64,000 nucleotides of DNA, from positions 35,660,418 to 35,724,417 of the forward strand of contig CM038042.1 in NCBI GenBank assembly GCA_021397845.1, written 5' to 3'. Below, in pieces: positions 1-10,659 of this stretch. A model generated the notes under the pieces. That model was given only the letters and a program-made list of their open reading frames with translations, searched no databases and was not told the origin of the DNA. This DNA is from Areca catechu (taxonomy: Eukaryota; Streptophyta; Magnoliopsida; Arecales; Arecaceae). The number at the start of each line of letters is the position of its first letter. Positions within the stretch are counted from its first letter, which is position 1. Both the position numbers and the translations under genes were made by a program.

Positions 1-1
1 T

Positions 2-787
2 CCATTTGAAATTGCGCATGGTTACAAACCTCACACACCTCTTGACCTAGCACCTTTACCAGTCCACACACGAGTCTCCAAGTCTGCCGAAGTTTTTGCA
101 CAGCATATAAAAGACTTGCATAAAGAAATTCATGCCAAAATAAATTTAAGTAATGAAACTTATAAGAAGTTGGCTGATTCTCAAAGGCGAGTCAAAAACT
201 TTGATGAGGGAGACTATGTAATGATTAGGTTAAGGCCTGAACGGTTTCCTCCTGGAACTGTTAGAAAGTTACATGCTAGAGGAGCTGGACCATTTAGAGT
301 GGTGAAGAGAGTAGGATCCAATGCCTATGTGCTTGAGTTACCTCCAGAACTAGGCATTAGCTCCACTTTCAACATTACAGACCTAGTAGAGTATAGAGAG
401 CCAGCCATGATTCCCAGTGAGCCTTTTAAACCTAATCCTGCTCTTGAGAGTGAACCCAACCCTGTGTGTCCACCAACAAACTAGCCTGTGAGGAAAGAGC
501 AGATTGAAAAGATCCTGGATGATCAGGTTATCTCTACTCGTAATCGAGGATACCAAAGATACCTGGTTCGCTGGCAAGGAAGGCCAGATTCTGACGACTC
601 TTGGATCTCCCGAGAAGAATTACAAGAATTGGACCTAGACCTCTTGGAGAGATACCAGAGCCAACTTGATCCATACTTGACAGGGTCGAGTTCCTCCCAC
701 CTCAGGAGAATTGGAGCGGGCACCAGACTCAGAAGAAGACTTCAGAGCTCCATCTGGATCTCTATTGACCTTGCTCGAAAAAATTAG
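2..787 (+). pseudogene. Gy-1 integrase C-terminus and chromodomain (partial, one internal stop)
   Basis: This is the 3' end of a Ty3/gypsy chromovirus pol gene that enters from outside the window. The frame opens with PFEIAHGYKP, the end of the integrase core, and continues through the GDYVMIRLRPERFPPGTVRKL-type C-terminal DNA-binding domain (about 210-400). A TAG at 482-484 interrupts the frame. Beyond it, in the same frame, lies a chromodomain (about 500-690: EKILDDQVISTRNRGYQRYL, then VRWQG and DDSWISREEL), which in this family guides integration to heterochromatin. The frame then runs into the LTR, as in Gy-4. Whether the stop is decay or a natural readthrough point cannot be told from this copy; Gy-4 has no stop there, so decay is more likely. 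Confidence 0.9.
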
Positions 788-2329
788 GGTTTTCTGGTTT
801 GTAATAAGGGTTGACTTGATCAACTCAATTTTAGCTTGAGTCTGTATTCCCTGCAATTTATTTTTGTTGAGTCATGTTGACTCAGTAGTGGTCTAGGACT
901 TCAACCTGGGGTGTCACATTTTCTCCCAAGGCCAAGCAAGTGGGTGCCACACTCCCAGCCACACGCCTGAGTCCAGAGGGTGCCACATCTCCATCCAGTA
1001 GGCTTTGGTCCCCACACCACAGGATAGCAGGTCCCTTCTCTCATGCGCCATTTGAGGAGAGAGCAATCAGGGATCCACAATTCAAGGGGGCGGCCCACAA
1101 TTTTCCATAAGAGCGAAGATATGAAAAGAAAGAAATTCTTCTTGGAGAGTACTTCAAGGGGGCGCCCATTCCATGCCAAAAATGCCCAAAGCAAAGATGG
1201 GAAGAACCATGACTTAGGGAGAAAGGAAAGGAGGAGTCCAAAAGAGTTGAGCCATGAAAGGAATGAAATTCTCTCTTGAAGAACAAGGCTAGGAGGCGCC
1301 ACTTACCTTCCTTTTAAGCCTCCAATCAATTTTTTTTGGAACCTTTGGCCAGCCATATGTGTAGGGATTGATCCTACAATCCTAATTTGAAGATCCCCTC
1401 CTTTAGTCCCATATGAAAAGATGTAAAACCCTACTCTCTTGTAAAGTCCTATAAATTAAACCCTTCTTGTAAATTTGAAAGTAATCTGATGAATGAATTC
1501 AATTTATGTGTGAGCAAACTTTGTGTTTCTCTCTTCCGCACTTGCATCCAGGTGTTGAGCTCCGTGAGGGAGTAAATTCGGGTTCCCTAGGAACCTTGAG
1601 GAGGTGTGAGATCTCCAACCCCAAAACCCTAGGTTAGCCACTTCACTTCCAAACCCTAGCCGCCCATCATCCTCTTCTTTCCACCAAACCCTAGCCTATC
1701 CCACCTCTCACGGCCACTCTCTTCAAGTCAAGGCCGACCACCAGCATCCGGGTCCAGTCCGGGTACTTCAGATCCAGAGCAATTTCCAGAGGAAGTCAGA
1801 TCAGCCTCCAGGAGAATCCTGATTTCAGCAACATCAGCTTTCAAGTTCTTCAATCTGGTAAATCCTTCCTTGAGTATCTGATTCCATAAATTGTTCTTCT
1901 TCTTTCCCAGATCTTGAGTTCAGGAGAAGCCGAGTCAACCACAGGACCAGTATTGGAGGATCCATTGCGAAGATATCCGAATCCGAGGATCCAACAATCT
2001 GTTCGAGAGAGTTCTTCCACCAAACTCTATGAAGATCACTGTCTGGTTGGTAACCCATCTCTTCTCTTTATTTCTGTCCTGTTGAAAGTTCAGAGCGAAA
2101 CCCTAGGTCTGGGAGTTTCTCAACCCCCAGCGATCCGTTACTTCTGATCCACTCTGATAATCCAGTTTTTTTTAACTGTGCTGTCAATTATTACCTAGTT
2201 CTTTCAATTTAGTTTAGCTTTCTTTTGAGTCAAAGCCGACTTCTGAAAATCTTAAAATAATAATAATAATAATGATAATAACAAAAAAAAAAAAGAGAAT
2301 TAGTCTTAATTTACTTCCGCATCGCATCA
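712..2329 (+). repeat. 3' LTR of Gy-1
   Basis: The start TGGAGCGGGCACC lines up with the proven LTR start of Gy-4 (TGGTGCGGGCACC) and with Gy-3 (TGGTGAGGACACC). The end ...CGCATCGCATCA lines up with the Gy-3 and Gy-4 LTR ends. Length is about 1618 bp. A TATA-like CTATAAATT sits at 1449-1457. A TCCGTGAGGGAGT motif shared with the other chromovirus LTRs follows at 1561-1573. The 5' LTR is outside the window, so no target duplication can be tested. The right flank begins directly in the Gy-2 chromodomain, so Gy-1 probably inserted into Gy-2. Confidence 0.85.
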
Positions 2330-2335
2330 TCTCCT

Positions 2336-2850
2336 CTTTCGTTCTGCATCAAAGGTTCATTTGGCTTTGATATTTTTCCTGAAGGTCAGGGTCGAGGTGC
2401 TGCAAGTCCTCTCGGGTATCCTACGAATCATCGAACTGCGGTCGGCCTTGCAATCAGACCAAGTAACGCTGATAGCCTTTGCCCCAGGTGGTCATAGCTT
2501 GATCATCCAAGACACGCTCGATCCGCTCTCCTCTCTCAGGTAAAATTGGAGGTGGACACTCTAGGTCGGGTTCTCTCTCAAATGAAAGGTTAGGCCCAAA
2601 TGGCTCACTGGGTAAGTTTGCTGGTTCCCTATACTCGACTAAGTCCAGGTATTGAAAGTCGAGCTAATGCCATAATTCGGGGATAGCTCAAGCACATAGG
2701 CATTAGGGCCAACTCTCCTTATCACTCTAAAGGGGCCAGCTCCACGAGCATGAAGTTTCTTAACGGTTCCTGATAGAAACCGTTCAGGCCTAAGCCTAAC
2801 CATTATAAAATCCCTTTGATCAAACTCTTTGGTTCACTTTCGGGAATCAG
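2336..2850 (-). pseudogene. Gy-2 integrase C-terminal domain and chromodomain, degenerate
   Basis: The minus strand of 2690-2830 reads FDQRDFIMVRLRPERFLSGT and continues through KKLHARGAGPF, the same integrase tail as in Gy-1. The minus strand of 2336-2560 reads a chromodomain (RIERVLDDQAMTTWGKGYQR, then YLV, a stop, QGRPQFDDS). Several stops and at least one frame change separate the pieces, so nothing here can be translated as a whole. The chromodomain is cut at its end by the Gy-1 LTR at 2329. Confidence 0.8.
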
Positions 2851-2951
2851 TCAAATTATTTTAAAATTTATACTTAATGCATGATGCAAAATGCAGACTC
2901 AATGATGCATTCCTATAGAGCAAATTTTATTGGACTCTCTAGGGCCTAAAC

Positions 2952-3440
2952 CTAACAGATTACTGACTCTCTAGGTTTGACCCTGGTCTGGTATGTATAA
3001 GAAAAATTATCAAGGATCCCTAGCAAATGCCATAAGGTATGCCAAAAGTAGATGGCAAAAAGGATGGGCACCACGAAGTCATGCATTTTGGTAATCTCAA
3101 CACAACCCCATGGCTCTAGAAATGTGAGAAGGCTTAGGGAAGAGTAGGAAATAGGAATCAGAGTCTTGGGGCAATCTATGGGAAGCATGAAATAGACCCT
3201 AGTTATTCAAGATGACTTTAAGATTTGAATATTGAGCTATGGGTGTCATAAGGTCAAATTGATGAATGGAGAATTTGGTCAAAGTAATTATAGATTTTTC
3301 ATGCAAGGAAGGCTTAGTTGGTTCCAGAAAAAGGTCATCAGCAGGAATGAGCTCTTTACAAGGGGGCTGAATTAGGTCTTGGATTGAGGCTAAAAAAGTG
3401 GGTTCTTCCTGGGGGCATTGATTTACGGGAACTAGGTCCT
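2952..3440 (-). pseudogene. Gy-2 spacer region fused to an integrase-core fragment
   Basis: A short minus-strand frame (3188-2952) contains FAIYFWHTLWHLLG, which corresponds to the integrase-core segment SYFWKTL in Gy-4. It is preceded by FLEPWGCVEI, which is not any part of pol I recognise. Gy-3 has the matching FLEPLGYIFVEVSMLHTF directly before ASYFWKTLWHLVG (10399-10510). The DNA from 3190 to 3440 also aligns by eye with Gy-3 10190-10400. This spacer occupies the place of protease, RT and RNase H. Its origin is unknown. Confidence 0.6.
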
Positions 3441-3450
3441 CACTAATTTC

Positions 3451-4611
3451 TTATCGCTCTGGTGTTTCTGGACTAGGCTCAACATTCTTATCTTCTATAT
3501 GGACTTCCTCAGGTAAGGTACTAGAGTTGAAACCATCTCCTTCATACTCATCTAATAAACTCATGTCAGCCTCATACATTTTCTTAATGGGCTCAGACTT
3601 GTCCTCTTCCTTCCCTAGCTCTTCAATCTGGGGATACCCTAAGTCTTGAATATTAGTGCACTCAATTTGTACTTCAGGATTCTTGTTCCTATCATTCATA
3701 TGAACTAATGGGACAGTAGAAGTTGGTTGGTCTAAGGAAAGTTGAGTAGGGTTGGGTTTGGGTTCAAAGGTACTAACCCTACTGGGCTTAACTTGGTAGT
3801 TCATGCATTTTCTTTGATATGACTCAAATTTCCTAACAATGTCATAGGCTTCTTCCAGGCTATAAATCTTTCATTGGAGAAGTTCCTGCTGGATACCCTT
3901 ATGTAGACCATCTCGAAACCTAGCTATGGTCTCAGACTTAGATTCGGTGGTGTTACATCACCTGACAAACTCCTGGAATTTCTTGATATACTCAGACACT
4001 GGCCTATCATCCTGTCTCAGTTGGTACCATCGGTCTAAAAGTCTTTTCTCATAGAATCTACCTAGGTATTTATCTCTCAACTTACTTCTCATGTCTCTCC
4101 AAGTACTTATTTCCTCTCCTTTGTGATAACATTCACGCTCAATAACATACCAATGCGACCTAGCATGTTGGGTGAACTTGGTTTTGGCCAACCTAACCTG
4201 TCTTAATTCCAATATGTTAGTGCGCTCAAAATACTGATCCATTTGTTCTTCCCAATCGATATACACCTCAGGGACTATGCTTCCATTAAAAGTGGGTGCA
4301 TAAGGTTCGATGCTCCTAATGGGTCCCTCCTCGGAGTCAACCAAGTATGGGTATGGGCTTCTAGGGCTAGCCTCAGGTGAAAGATCATGATCATAGGCTC
4401 TTGGATCAAGGGAATTGGGCCTAGAGGAGTTGAATTTAGCATGGGCCTTGCGGGCTTCAAATATATCTTCATACTTATCAAGCTTACTGTTCATCCTAGC
4501 CAATTGTTCAATGATGACCTTTAATTGATCTTCTCGTTCATTCTGCATGGGTTCACTTGATTGGGAATGATGGGGATGATAAGGGACTCCTGATCTAGTC
4601 GACTGAGTCAA
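3451..4611 (-). pseudogene. Gy-2 gag polyprotein, two in-frame stops
   Basis: This is the structural capsid gene of the element. One reading frame runs from 4611 to 3451 with a TGA at 3958-3960 and another stop near 3870. The N-terminus (TRSGVPYHPHHSQ) matches the Gy-4 gag start TRSGAPYQQTQ. A charged, predicted helical stretch follows, then the conserved capsid core with YIDWEEQMDQYFERTN, TWRDMRSKLRDKYL and RPVSEYIKKFQEFV. The C-terminal part is rich in Pro, Glu and Asp. No CCHC zinc knuckle is visible, unlike Gy-4. The codon at the frame start is TTG, so the original ATG seems lost. Confidence 0.85.
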
Positions 4612-5607
4612 GCATATAAAATCGTCTATGATCTACTAGACCTAGAATCTCAACCAATTGTCTAAGCCAGGGTGGCAAACCAGTCTGTAGTAACTCTATT
4701 CTTGGCCAGGTAGGTGTAGGGGAGTGGAGGTCCCTAAACACCAACCTTAGATACCAATCTGGGATTGGCCAGGTAGGCGGACTAACTCACAAGCCTTGAA
4801 TCCAAGACACTAAGAGCAGCAACACACACAGAATGGGCTGACGCCCTGAATAGACACTTAGTCTTGACTAGACTAGTTGGTGTCCCTAAGATCTCTAGAG
4901 CACATTAAATGTCTACTCAGTTTTAGTTAGAGGTTGGGTTCATGATGCAGGTTAGTGATTTTTAGGCTAGGGACAGGTAATAAAATCCTGACCCTATATC
5001 AAATTGCTGCCCTTAAGATAATTTATGAAAATGATGGCAAATAAGATGTCTCTAAGTTATATTTCTTTTTGGATTTTTGATGTACGATAATAAAGATAAG
5101 ATGATGGAAATGACACAAGATGAAGCTAAATGCAAATTAAACTATCTAAGAAATGAAAACAACAAAAAAAAAGCACTTGCTGAAATTCTCAGAATAGAAT
5201 TTCTTCTCAGGTAGTATTCTGGCTTGTAAAAATTCTACAAGCTACAATAAAATCTGAGAGAATTATCAAAAATATTATCAATTACGTGTGATCTAAAAAA
5301 ATAAAAATCAGCAAATTTGGAGATTCCTACAAACAGAAATACTAGAAACAACAGACCATATTCAGAAAGGAAAAAATAAAGAAATATTAAGGCAATGAGA
5401 TCTAATGATGCAAATTTTTTTTTTAAAAAAAAAAAAAATTTTCTTCTTGTGTCCCTCTTCAAAGGCCTATCATAATGGCACCCCTACATGCCTTAGGAGA
5501 TCCCCGTGGAATGGAAGGAGAGGGTCTTGAAATCCTACTTTTCTCCTAAGACTGGACAGCCTGGTGAAGCACCTAATCCAAGTACTTTAAGAAGTGCTAA
5601 GTCCTAA
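4612..5607 (-). other. Gy-2 untranslated leader
   Basis: This lies between the primer-binding site and gag. Reverse complements of 4735-4765 (TTGGTATCTAAGG) and 5460-5560 match the Gy-4 leader at 26950-26970 and 26040-26150. It carries a T-rich/A-rich stretch near 5415-5440. No coding region is seen. Confidence 0.7.
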
Positions 5608-5625
5608 CCATGCTCTAATACTAGA
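5608..5625 (-). promoter_or_regulatory. Gy-2 primer-binding site, mutated tRNA-iMet type
   Basis: The minus strand reads CTAGTATTAGAGCATGG, directly downstream of the LTR end. It corresponds to TTAGTATCAGAGCATGG in Gy-4 and to the plant consensus TGGTATCAGAGC, complementary to the 3' end of initiator methionine tRNA. A C-to-T change is visible. Confidence 0.75.
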
Positions 5626-5627
5626 AA

Positions 5628-7096
5628 TGAAGGGGGACTAACTAGATGCTAGAATAATGCAGGTGATTTTTCTTTGTGATTTTTAGGGTTTTAATGAAGT
5701 TAAGGATTCCCGAAGATAAGAGAGAATAGATCTAGGGATTTTATAATGATAAGAACTACTAGCACGTAAATTAGCCCCTAAGCAAGGATAAAAAGAGGAC
5801 CCCGGGATTGAGAAACCCCGTAGGACTTAGCTCTCGAATCAATAACTCCTTAGGAGTCTAGGGTTGCAAACCTTAAAGATCTGAAGCGCCCGATGCCGAG
5901 TTCGCTCGCTCTCGCAGATGCGGCCTGGATGATTGAGCCTTAAACCCCCATGGATGCATCGACTTTCTGTCCAAGGTCCCGAAGGCAAGGGAAACCAACT
6001 CCGTATTCATGGTACCTGGAGGACCTATGAACAATCAATAGAAGGATTAGGAATCAATAAGTATCAGGAAGAGATAAGAGAAGAGAGGAGATGATGTTGA
6101 TTAGGGTCTTCTTGCTGGGCGCCTAGCTGGAACATTCAGTGGCCTCCGAACTCGAGGATGGATGATGGATTTGTGGAAGAGAAAGTAACTCGAGGCTCAC
6201 ACCTCTCAACGCCTGAAGGCGAAGGCGCTCCCTCACGGAGATCGACATTCTTAAGGAACGAAGGCAACTAACAAAGAGAATGGCTCTCAAATAATTTTTT
6301 TTCATTCATCATCATTAAACTTTACAAGGGAGGGGTAAGGCCCTTTATATAGACATCTTAAAACCCATTCAAATTTCCAAAAATACAAAGCTTCATTAAA
6401 AGGGTGCCCAAATTCAAATTTCTTCTTCCAAGGTTTTGTGGCTTGATTTGGGGCTTGAAAGATGGGAATTGTCTTCTTGATTTGAGGGTCAATGATTTTC
6501 TTCCATAGCCGACCAAGCACTTTAGGAAGATGGCTTGATATGGGGCTTGAAACAAGGGAGTTGTCTTCTTGATTTGAGGGTCAATGATTTTCTTCCATAG
6601 CCGACCAAGCACTTTAGGAAGATGGCTTGATATGGGGCTTGAAACAAGGTTCATGCCTTCATTGCCCATTGACCTTCCTTGGATGTCCATAGCGTCTTTG
6701 GAAAGAGGCTTGATAGGAGGAGAGAAGGGAGGAAGGAATGGTGCCTAAAAGTTCCAGCATTCCCTTCTTGTCAAGGTGATGTGGTGCCACATGGGATAGA
6801 TGAGGTGGCGCCAAGTGGCATCCTTCATGGCTTGGGAGATGGCTTGACCCATTACAAATTGGACTAGACTCGAAAACCACTCTAGCGTGGGCCCAATCTT
6901 CAAACAGACTTGGATTAGAATCATTACAGGACTGGACTCAATACAGGACACAACATGACCCAATTGGTCAATGTACATGACTAAACAAAAATAATTGAGA
7001 CTAACTTCATGACTAAAAATTACAATGCATAGGCTTGAAGTCTTATTACAGGACCTAAAAATTGAAACCCTAATCAGAGGTCTGGTGCCCACACCA
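5628..7096 (-). repeat. 5' LTR of Gy-2
   Basis: On the minus strand the LTR begins TGGTGTGGGCACCAGA (plus-strand end 7096) and ends ...CCCCCTTCA at 5628, just before the primer-binding site. Length is about 1469 bp. A TATA-like CTATATAAAG is at 6343-6352 on the minus strand. The TCCGTGAGGGAGC motif shared by the family follows on the minus strand near 6230-6243. The right flank at 7097 is unrelated sequence. Confidence 0.75.
6440..6654. repeat. 92-bp tandem duplication inside the Gy-2 LTR
   Basis: Two near-identical 92-bp units begin at 6471 and 6563, each starting GTCTTCTTGATTTGAGGGTC. A partial third unit lies upstream from about 6440. The repeat sits upstream of the TATA box on the minus strand, in U3, a position where LTR enhancer duplications are common. 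Confidence 0.85.
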
Positions 7097-7639
7097 CCCT
7101 GGTCAAGGTTTTGTTGAATTGAGACATAGTGAGCCATTCACTCCAAACTATTTGGAGAGGTCAATTCTATCTTGATCCACCACCGCTCCACAAGTACTTA
7201 ACTATACCAAGAAACCTTCCATCATTGGATTAGAAATCCAGATAGTCCAGCACCAAAGTATAGTGAGTTGCTTGCAAGCTGCCATGGTGACCTCAGGTCT
7301 GAGGGACACATATACCCATAGCAACCTTTTGGTAGAAGGGAGCTCCGTAGATGGTCATGTTCAGTGAAATGTCTTACATTTTACTTGCATGTCATACTAG
7401 TGTCTCCACCTCCTTGGTTAAGAGAACAACCAACAAATGTGACATACAACAACCTATACTTGATACATCGTCATCCTATAATAATGTATCATTTGGTTAT
7501 GAACCAGTTTAAGAATTACTTGATATATCCTCTGTATAACAAACAATATAGTTCTAAGGACTCCATCATACAAGAGTTCATTACAGACAAATATAAAATG
7601 ATGGACAGTCAAAAATAAATAACTTTTATTTATTAAAAA
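7097..7639. other. Unassigned segment between Gy-2 and Gy-3
   Basis: This 540-bp stretch matches neither the LTR nor the leader of the flanking chromoviruses. It has a short plus frame (7364-7618) without recognisable domains and ends in an A/T-rich run near 7610-7660. It occupies the place where the 5' LTR of Gy-3 should be. It could be an old LINE or other insertion; I see no motif that decides. Confidence 0.4.
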
Positions 7640-8744
7640 AAAATTATATATAAATATAAAATAGCATAACCATCTACAGCCTAGATAATTGGCTTTGGGA
7701 CATAATTCTCAACACTTGCATCATAGTTTAGAATTTCTGCATGCTAAAATTTGCATTAGTAGTCTAAACATAGGTCTAATTTTCTACCAAAACCTTGCTG
7801 TTTTTCATTGATTTTTGCATCATTCGATCTCTATTTAGTCCTCTGTATTTCTGCAATTTTAGTTTAATTTTTCAAATTTGAAAACAAACAAAAAAAATGG
7901 TAAAAAGAAAAGCCTAATAGAAAAAAACTTGCTTGCTGAATATTGCTACTAGTCTAAATCTAGGGCTTGTCTTCCATCAAATTCTTTTTTTTTTGCATCA
8001 ATTTTTGCATCCTCTGATCACATATTTAGTCCTCTTTATTTCTGTATTTTTCTATAAATTTGTTGATCTGAAAACACAAAAAAATGTCTTTATGAAACCC
8101 TAATGACCACCTTGCTGAAATTTCTGCATGCTTGTTCAAGGCTGAAATTAGCTTCCATTAAAACCCTCCAACTTAATTTTTGTACACCTAATTAAACTAA
8201 AACTAATTTTCACCAATCTGCCATCAGCATAAAATATAAAAAAAAAAAATTATTTTCTGTATTTTTTCTGGTTTTTAGTCTCATATTGCACTAGGGTTTA
8301 TGTGTGCTTGCATCGTACCTAAATCACCTTAAAGGCAATTTTGCTATGTCAGATGAGGGAAGGATTTGATCACCTTTTCTTAGCCCAAAACAATCACCCT
8401 GCATTCGAACCCAAGCCTAACTAAAATCAAGTAGAAACCTAATTGATCTAGGGACACCAACAGGTCGGGTTCAAGTCTTGTGAGAAAACTAGTGCACTCA
8501 ATTCTCCAATTATTACTGGAAGCAGGTGTCTAAGACTAAAGATCCAGTGGCAAACGTCCTAAGCGGACTAGTGGTTCTTTAATTAGGACCCTGTGACAAA
8601 CAGGGGGAGCCTCCCACCACCTCACCTCTTACCTGGCCAGTGGAAGGATTAATTATTGAGTTGGGTATAAGTTGAGTTGACTCACTCTACTTGGACTCTA
8701 GGTCAAGCAAATCCTAGAATGCATAACTCTCATGTGCTTGACTG
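7640..8744 (+). other. Gy-3 untranslated leader
   Basis: The sequence 8281-8480 aligns by eye with the Gy-4 leader 26640-26840; shared pieces include TAGCCCAAAA, CTAGGGACA and AGGTCGGGTT. The length of about 1.1 kb before gag equals that of Gy-4, which places the lost 5' LTR immediately left of 7640. It is AT-rich with several poly-A and poly-T runs and has no coding region. Confidence 0.65.
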
Positions 8745-8958
8745 TGTGACCTCTAGATTAGGAGTTTAACCCCACCAGTAGTCTCAACCCAACCCAGTTT
8801 GACCATGGAATCTAACATAGAAACCTTACTAAGGACCATTAATGACCAGCTTGCCCAACTAACCCATAAGCTCACCCAAATGGAGACCCGAATAGGAAAC
8901 CTAGAGAGCACTAGAAAGACCCGTACTGAGCCTAAGCTAGCGGCCCCATATCCCATAC

Positions 8959-9165
8959 CTCCCAACTCTAGGAGAGCCCCACCCTGATCCATTCCTGGAG
9001 CCCAATCCTAGGAGAGCCCCATACCCTGACCCATCTTGGAGCCCAACCCTAGGAGAGCCCCACACCCAGATCCATTCCTGGAGCCCAACCCTAGGAGAGC
9101 CCCATACCTTGACCCATTCTGGGAACCCAACCTTAGGATAGCCCCATGCCATGACCCAATCTAGG
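8959..9165 (+). repeat. 42-bp tandem repeat in Gy-3 gag (14-residue PNPRRAP unit)
   Basis: Five units of about 42 bp, each with CCCAACCCTAGGAGAGCCCC or a near variant, encode a repeated PNPRRAP-x-PDP module. Gy-4 gag has shorter, diverged PRR repeats in the same place (27385-27560). The array lies between the N-terminal coiled segment and the capsid core. Confidence 0.85.
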
Positions 9166-9806
9166 ATCTTAGTGCAAGGGGACCCAATTATGATTCGACC
9201 AGGATGAGAGAGGCACTAGGTATATTAGGTTAGAAGCACCTACATTTAGTGGTGATCTTGATCTTGAGGATTATATTGATTGGAAAGAAGGTATGGATCT
9301 GTATTTTGAGAGGGAACTAATATTTGATAAAAGAAAGTTTAAGTTTGCCAAACTCAAGTTAGTTCTCTAGGCTAGAATCTATTGGGATAAGGTTGAAAGA
9401 ATGACTAGACAAAGGAGAAATACCCATAACTACCTGGAGAGCCATGAAAAGCAAACTTAGGAAGAAGTACCTTCCTGTACCCTACCATCAGAGATCCTAT
9501 GAACCCAGATCTTATAACCCAAGAGACCCATAATCCATGGAGCTGAACCCATGTCCTATGAGCCCAAGGAACCCATAACCCCTAGGTATCAGCCTAATGC
9601 CAGTCAAGTTTTCCTTAGTCGACCTGAATCCAATAGGAATAGTACTCCTAGATTTGAGCCCAATGTTAGTCCACGTCCCCTTAGTCAACCCACCCCTACT
9701 ACCCCAGATCCTAGTCAATGTCCCCTTAGCCGACCCACCCCTAGTACCCCATTGGTTCACTAGGATAACATTAAAGAGGAGGTATATGTGATAGACCCAG
9801 AGTTCG

Positions 9807-9951
9807 TTGACCCTAACTATATCCAAACTAAAGCCAACCTAGAGTTAGTTGACCCTGACCATACCCAGACCGAAGCCAACCTAGAGTTGTTGACCCTGAC
9901 CATACCCAGACTGAAGCCAACCTAGAGTTGTTGACCCTAACCACACCCAGA
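9807..9951 (+). repeat. About 42-bp tandem repeat in the Gy-3 gag C-terminal part
   Basis: Three units (VDPDHTQTEANLEL type) follow one another, with lengths of 41-42 bp. One base is lost between units, so the reading frame shifts inside the array. Confidence 0.75.
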
Positions 9952-10189
9952 CTGAAACTGTATTAGAAGGACAATTAGAGAAAGATCTTGAATCCACTAA
10001 TGAGTATGAGGAAGAAGTGTATGAAGCTGGAATGGATTTAGTGAATGAATATGAAGAGTAATTAGAGGAAGAGAGCCATGACACTGATATGACAGTGGCT
10101 TTACCTGAGGAGACCTTAGAAGAGAGTCAAGTTATAGAGCCTAGTCTTGAAATTCAAGAGTGAGAGAAAATTAGTGAGGACATAATCTT

Positions 10190-10575
10190 TTCAATTCAGT
10201 ACCCTCAGGAAGAGTCCCCTTCCCCAATCCCAGTTAAGGATCTTTTTCCTAAAATTGATGACCCATCCTTCCATCCGTTGAACCTTTTCTCACCTGATGA
10301 TATAAACCAATGTCCATACCTTAAGGTCAACCCCATAAGTCAAGAACCAGTAGAAGAGTCCTCTTCCTATTTCTTACCATTTCCTGATGCTTCCCATGTT
10401 TTTAGAGCCATTAGGCTATATTTTTGTAGAGGTTAGCATGTTGCATACATTCATTGAGCATGTTAGGTTTGCATCTTACTTTTGGAAGACCCTATGGCAC
10501 CTCGTAGGAGTTCATGCCAAGATTTCATCTGCATGTCACCCACCAATCGAGGGTCACGCACATAGTTATAGTTAG
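10190..10575 (+). pseudogene. Gy-3 spacer fused to an integrase-core fragment
   Basis: The region begins with an acidic, Pro-rich reading (ISEDIIFSIQYPQEESPSP) and passes into FLEPLGYIFVEV, then ASYFWKTLWHLVG, the integrase-core segment. The same junction type exists in Gy-2 on the other strand. RT, RNase H, the zinc-binding domain and most of the integrase core are missing between gag and this point. The downstream portion (after HLVG) has decayed. Confidence 0.6.
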
Positions 10576-10659
10576 AGGTTTAGTCATTTGCCTGCATATC
10601 AATAAGTGTTGGTAAGAGTCATTTTCCTGCATGTCATTAGGTGTTAGTCTAAGTCATTT

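Larger units (their letters stand above)
2330..7096 (-). mobile_element. Gy-2: inverted, internally deleted chromovirus (Ty3/gypsy)
   Basis: Read on the minus strand, the order is 5' LTR (7096-5628), primer-binding site, leader, gag (4611-3451), a spacer, a short integrase piece, integrase tail and chromodomain (ends about 2336). Protease, reverse transcriptase and RNase H are absent. The 3' LTR is missing, because the Gy-1 LTR abuts within about 20-30 bp of where it should begin. It is homologous to Gy-3 and Gy-4 throughout. The same gag-spacer-integrase arrangement occurs in Gy-3, so the deletion predates both copies. Confidence 0.8.
8745..10170 (+). pseudogene. Gy-3 gag, heavily degraded
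   Basis: The N-terminus is a short open frame (8799-8987) containing IETLLRTINDQLAQLTHKL, equivalent to NFENLMKTLNDQMTRL in Gy-4. The capsid core survives in pieces: DYIDWKEGMDLYFE near 9270-9310 and KRKFKFAKLKL near 9330-9360, followed by stops and frameshifts. A Pro-rich section (9551-9763) and an acidic C-terminal tail (about 9990-10130, EEVYEAGMDL) follow. No CCHC zinc knuckle is visible. The tail merges into the spacer shared with Gy-2. Confidence 0.75.
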
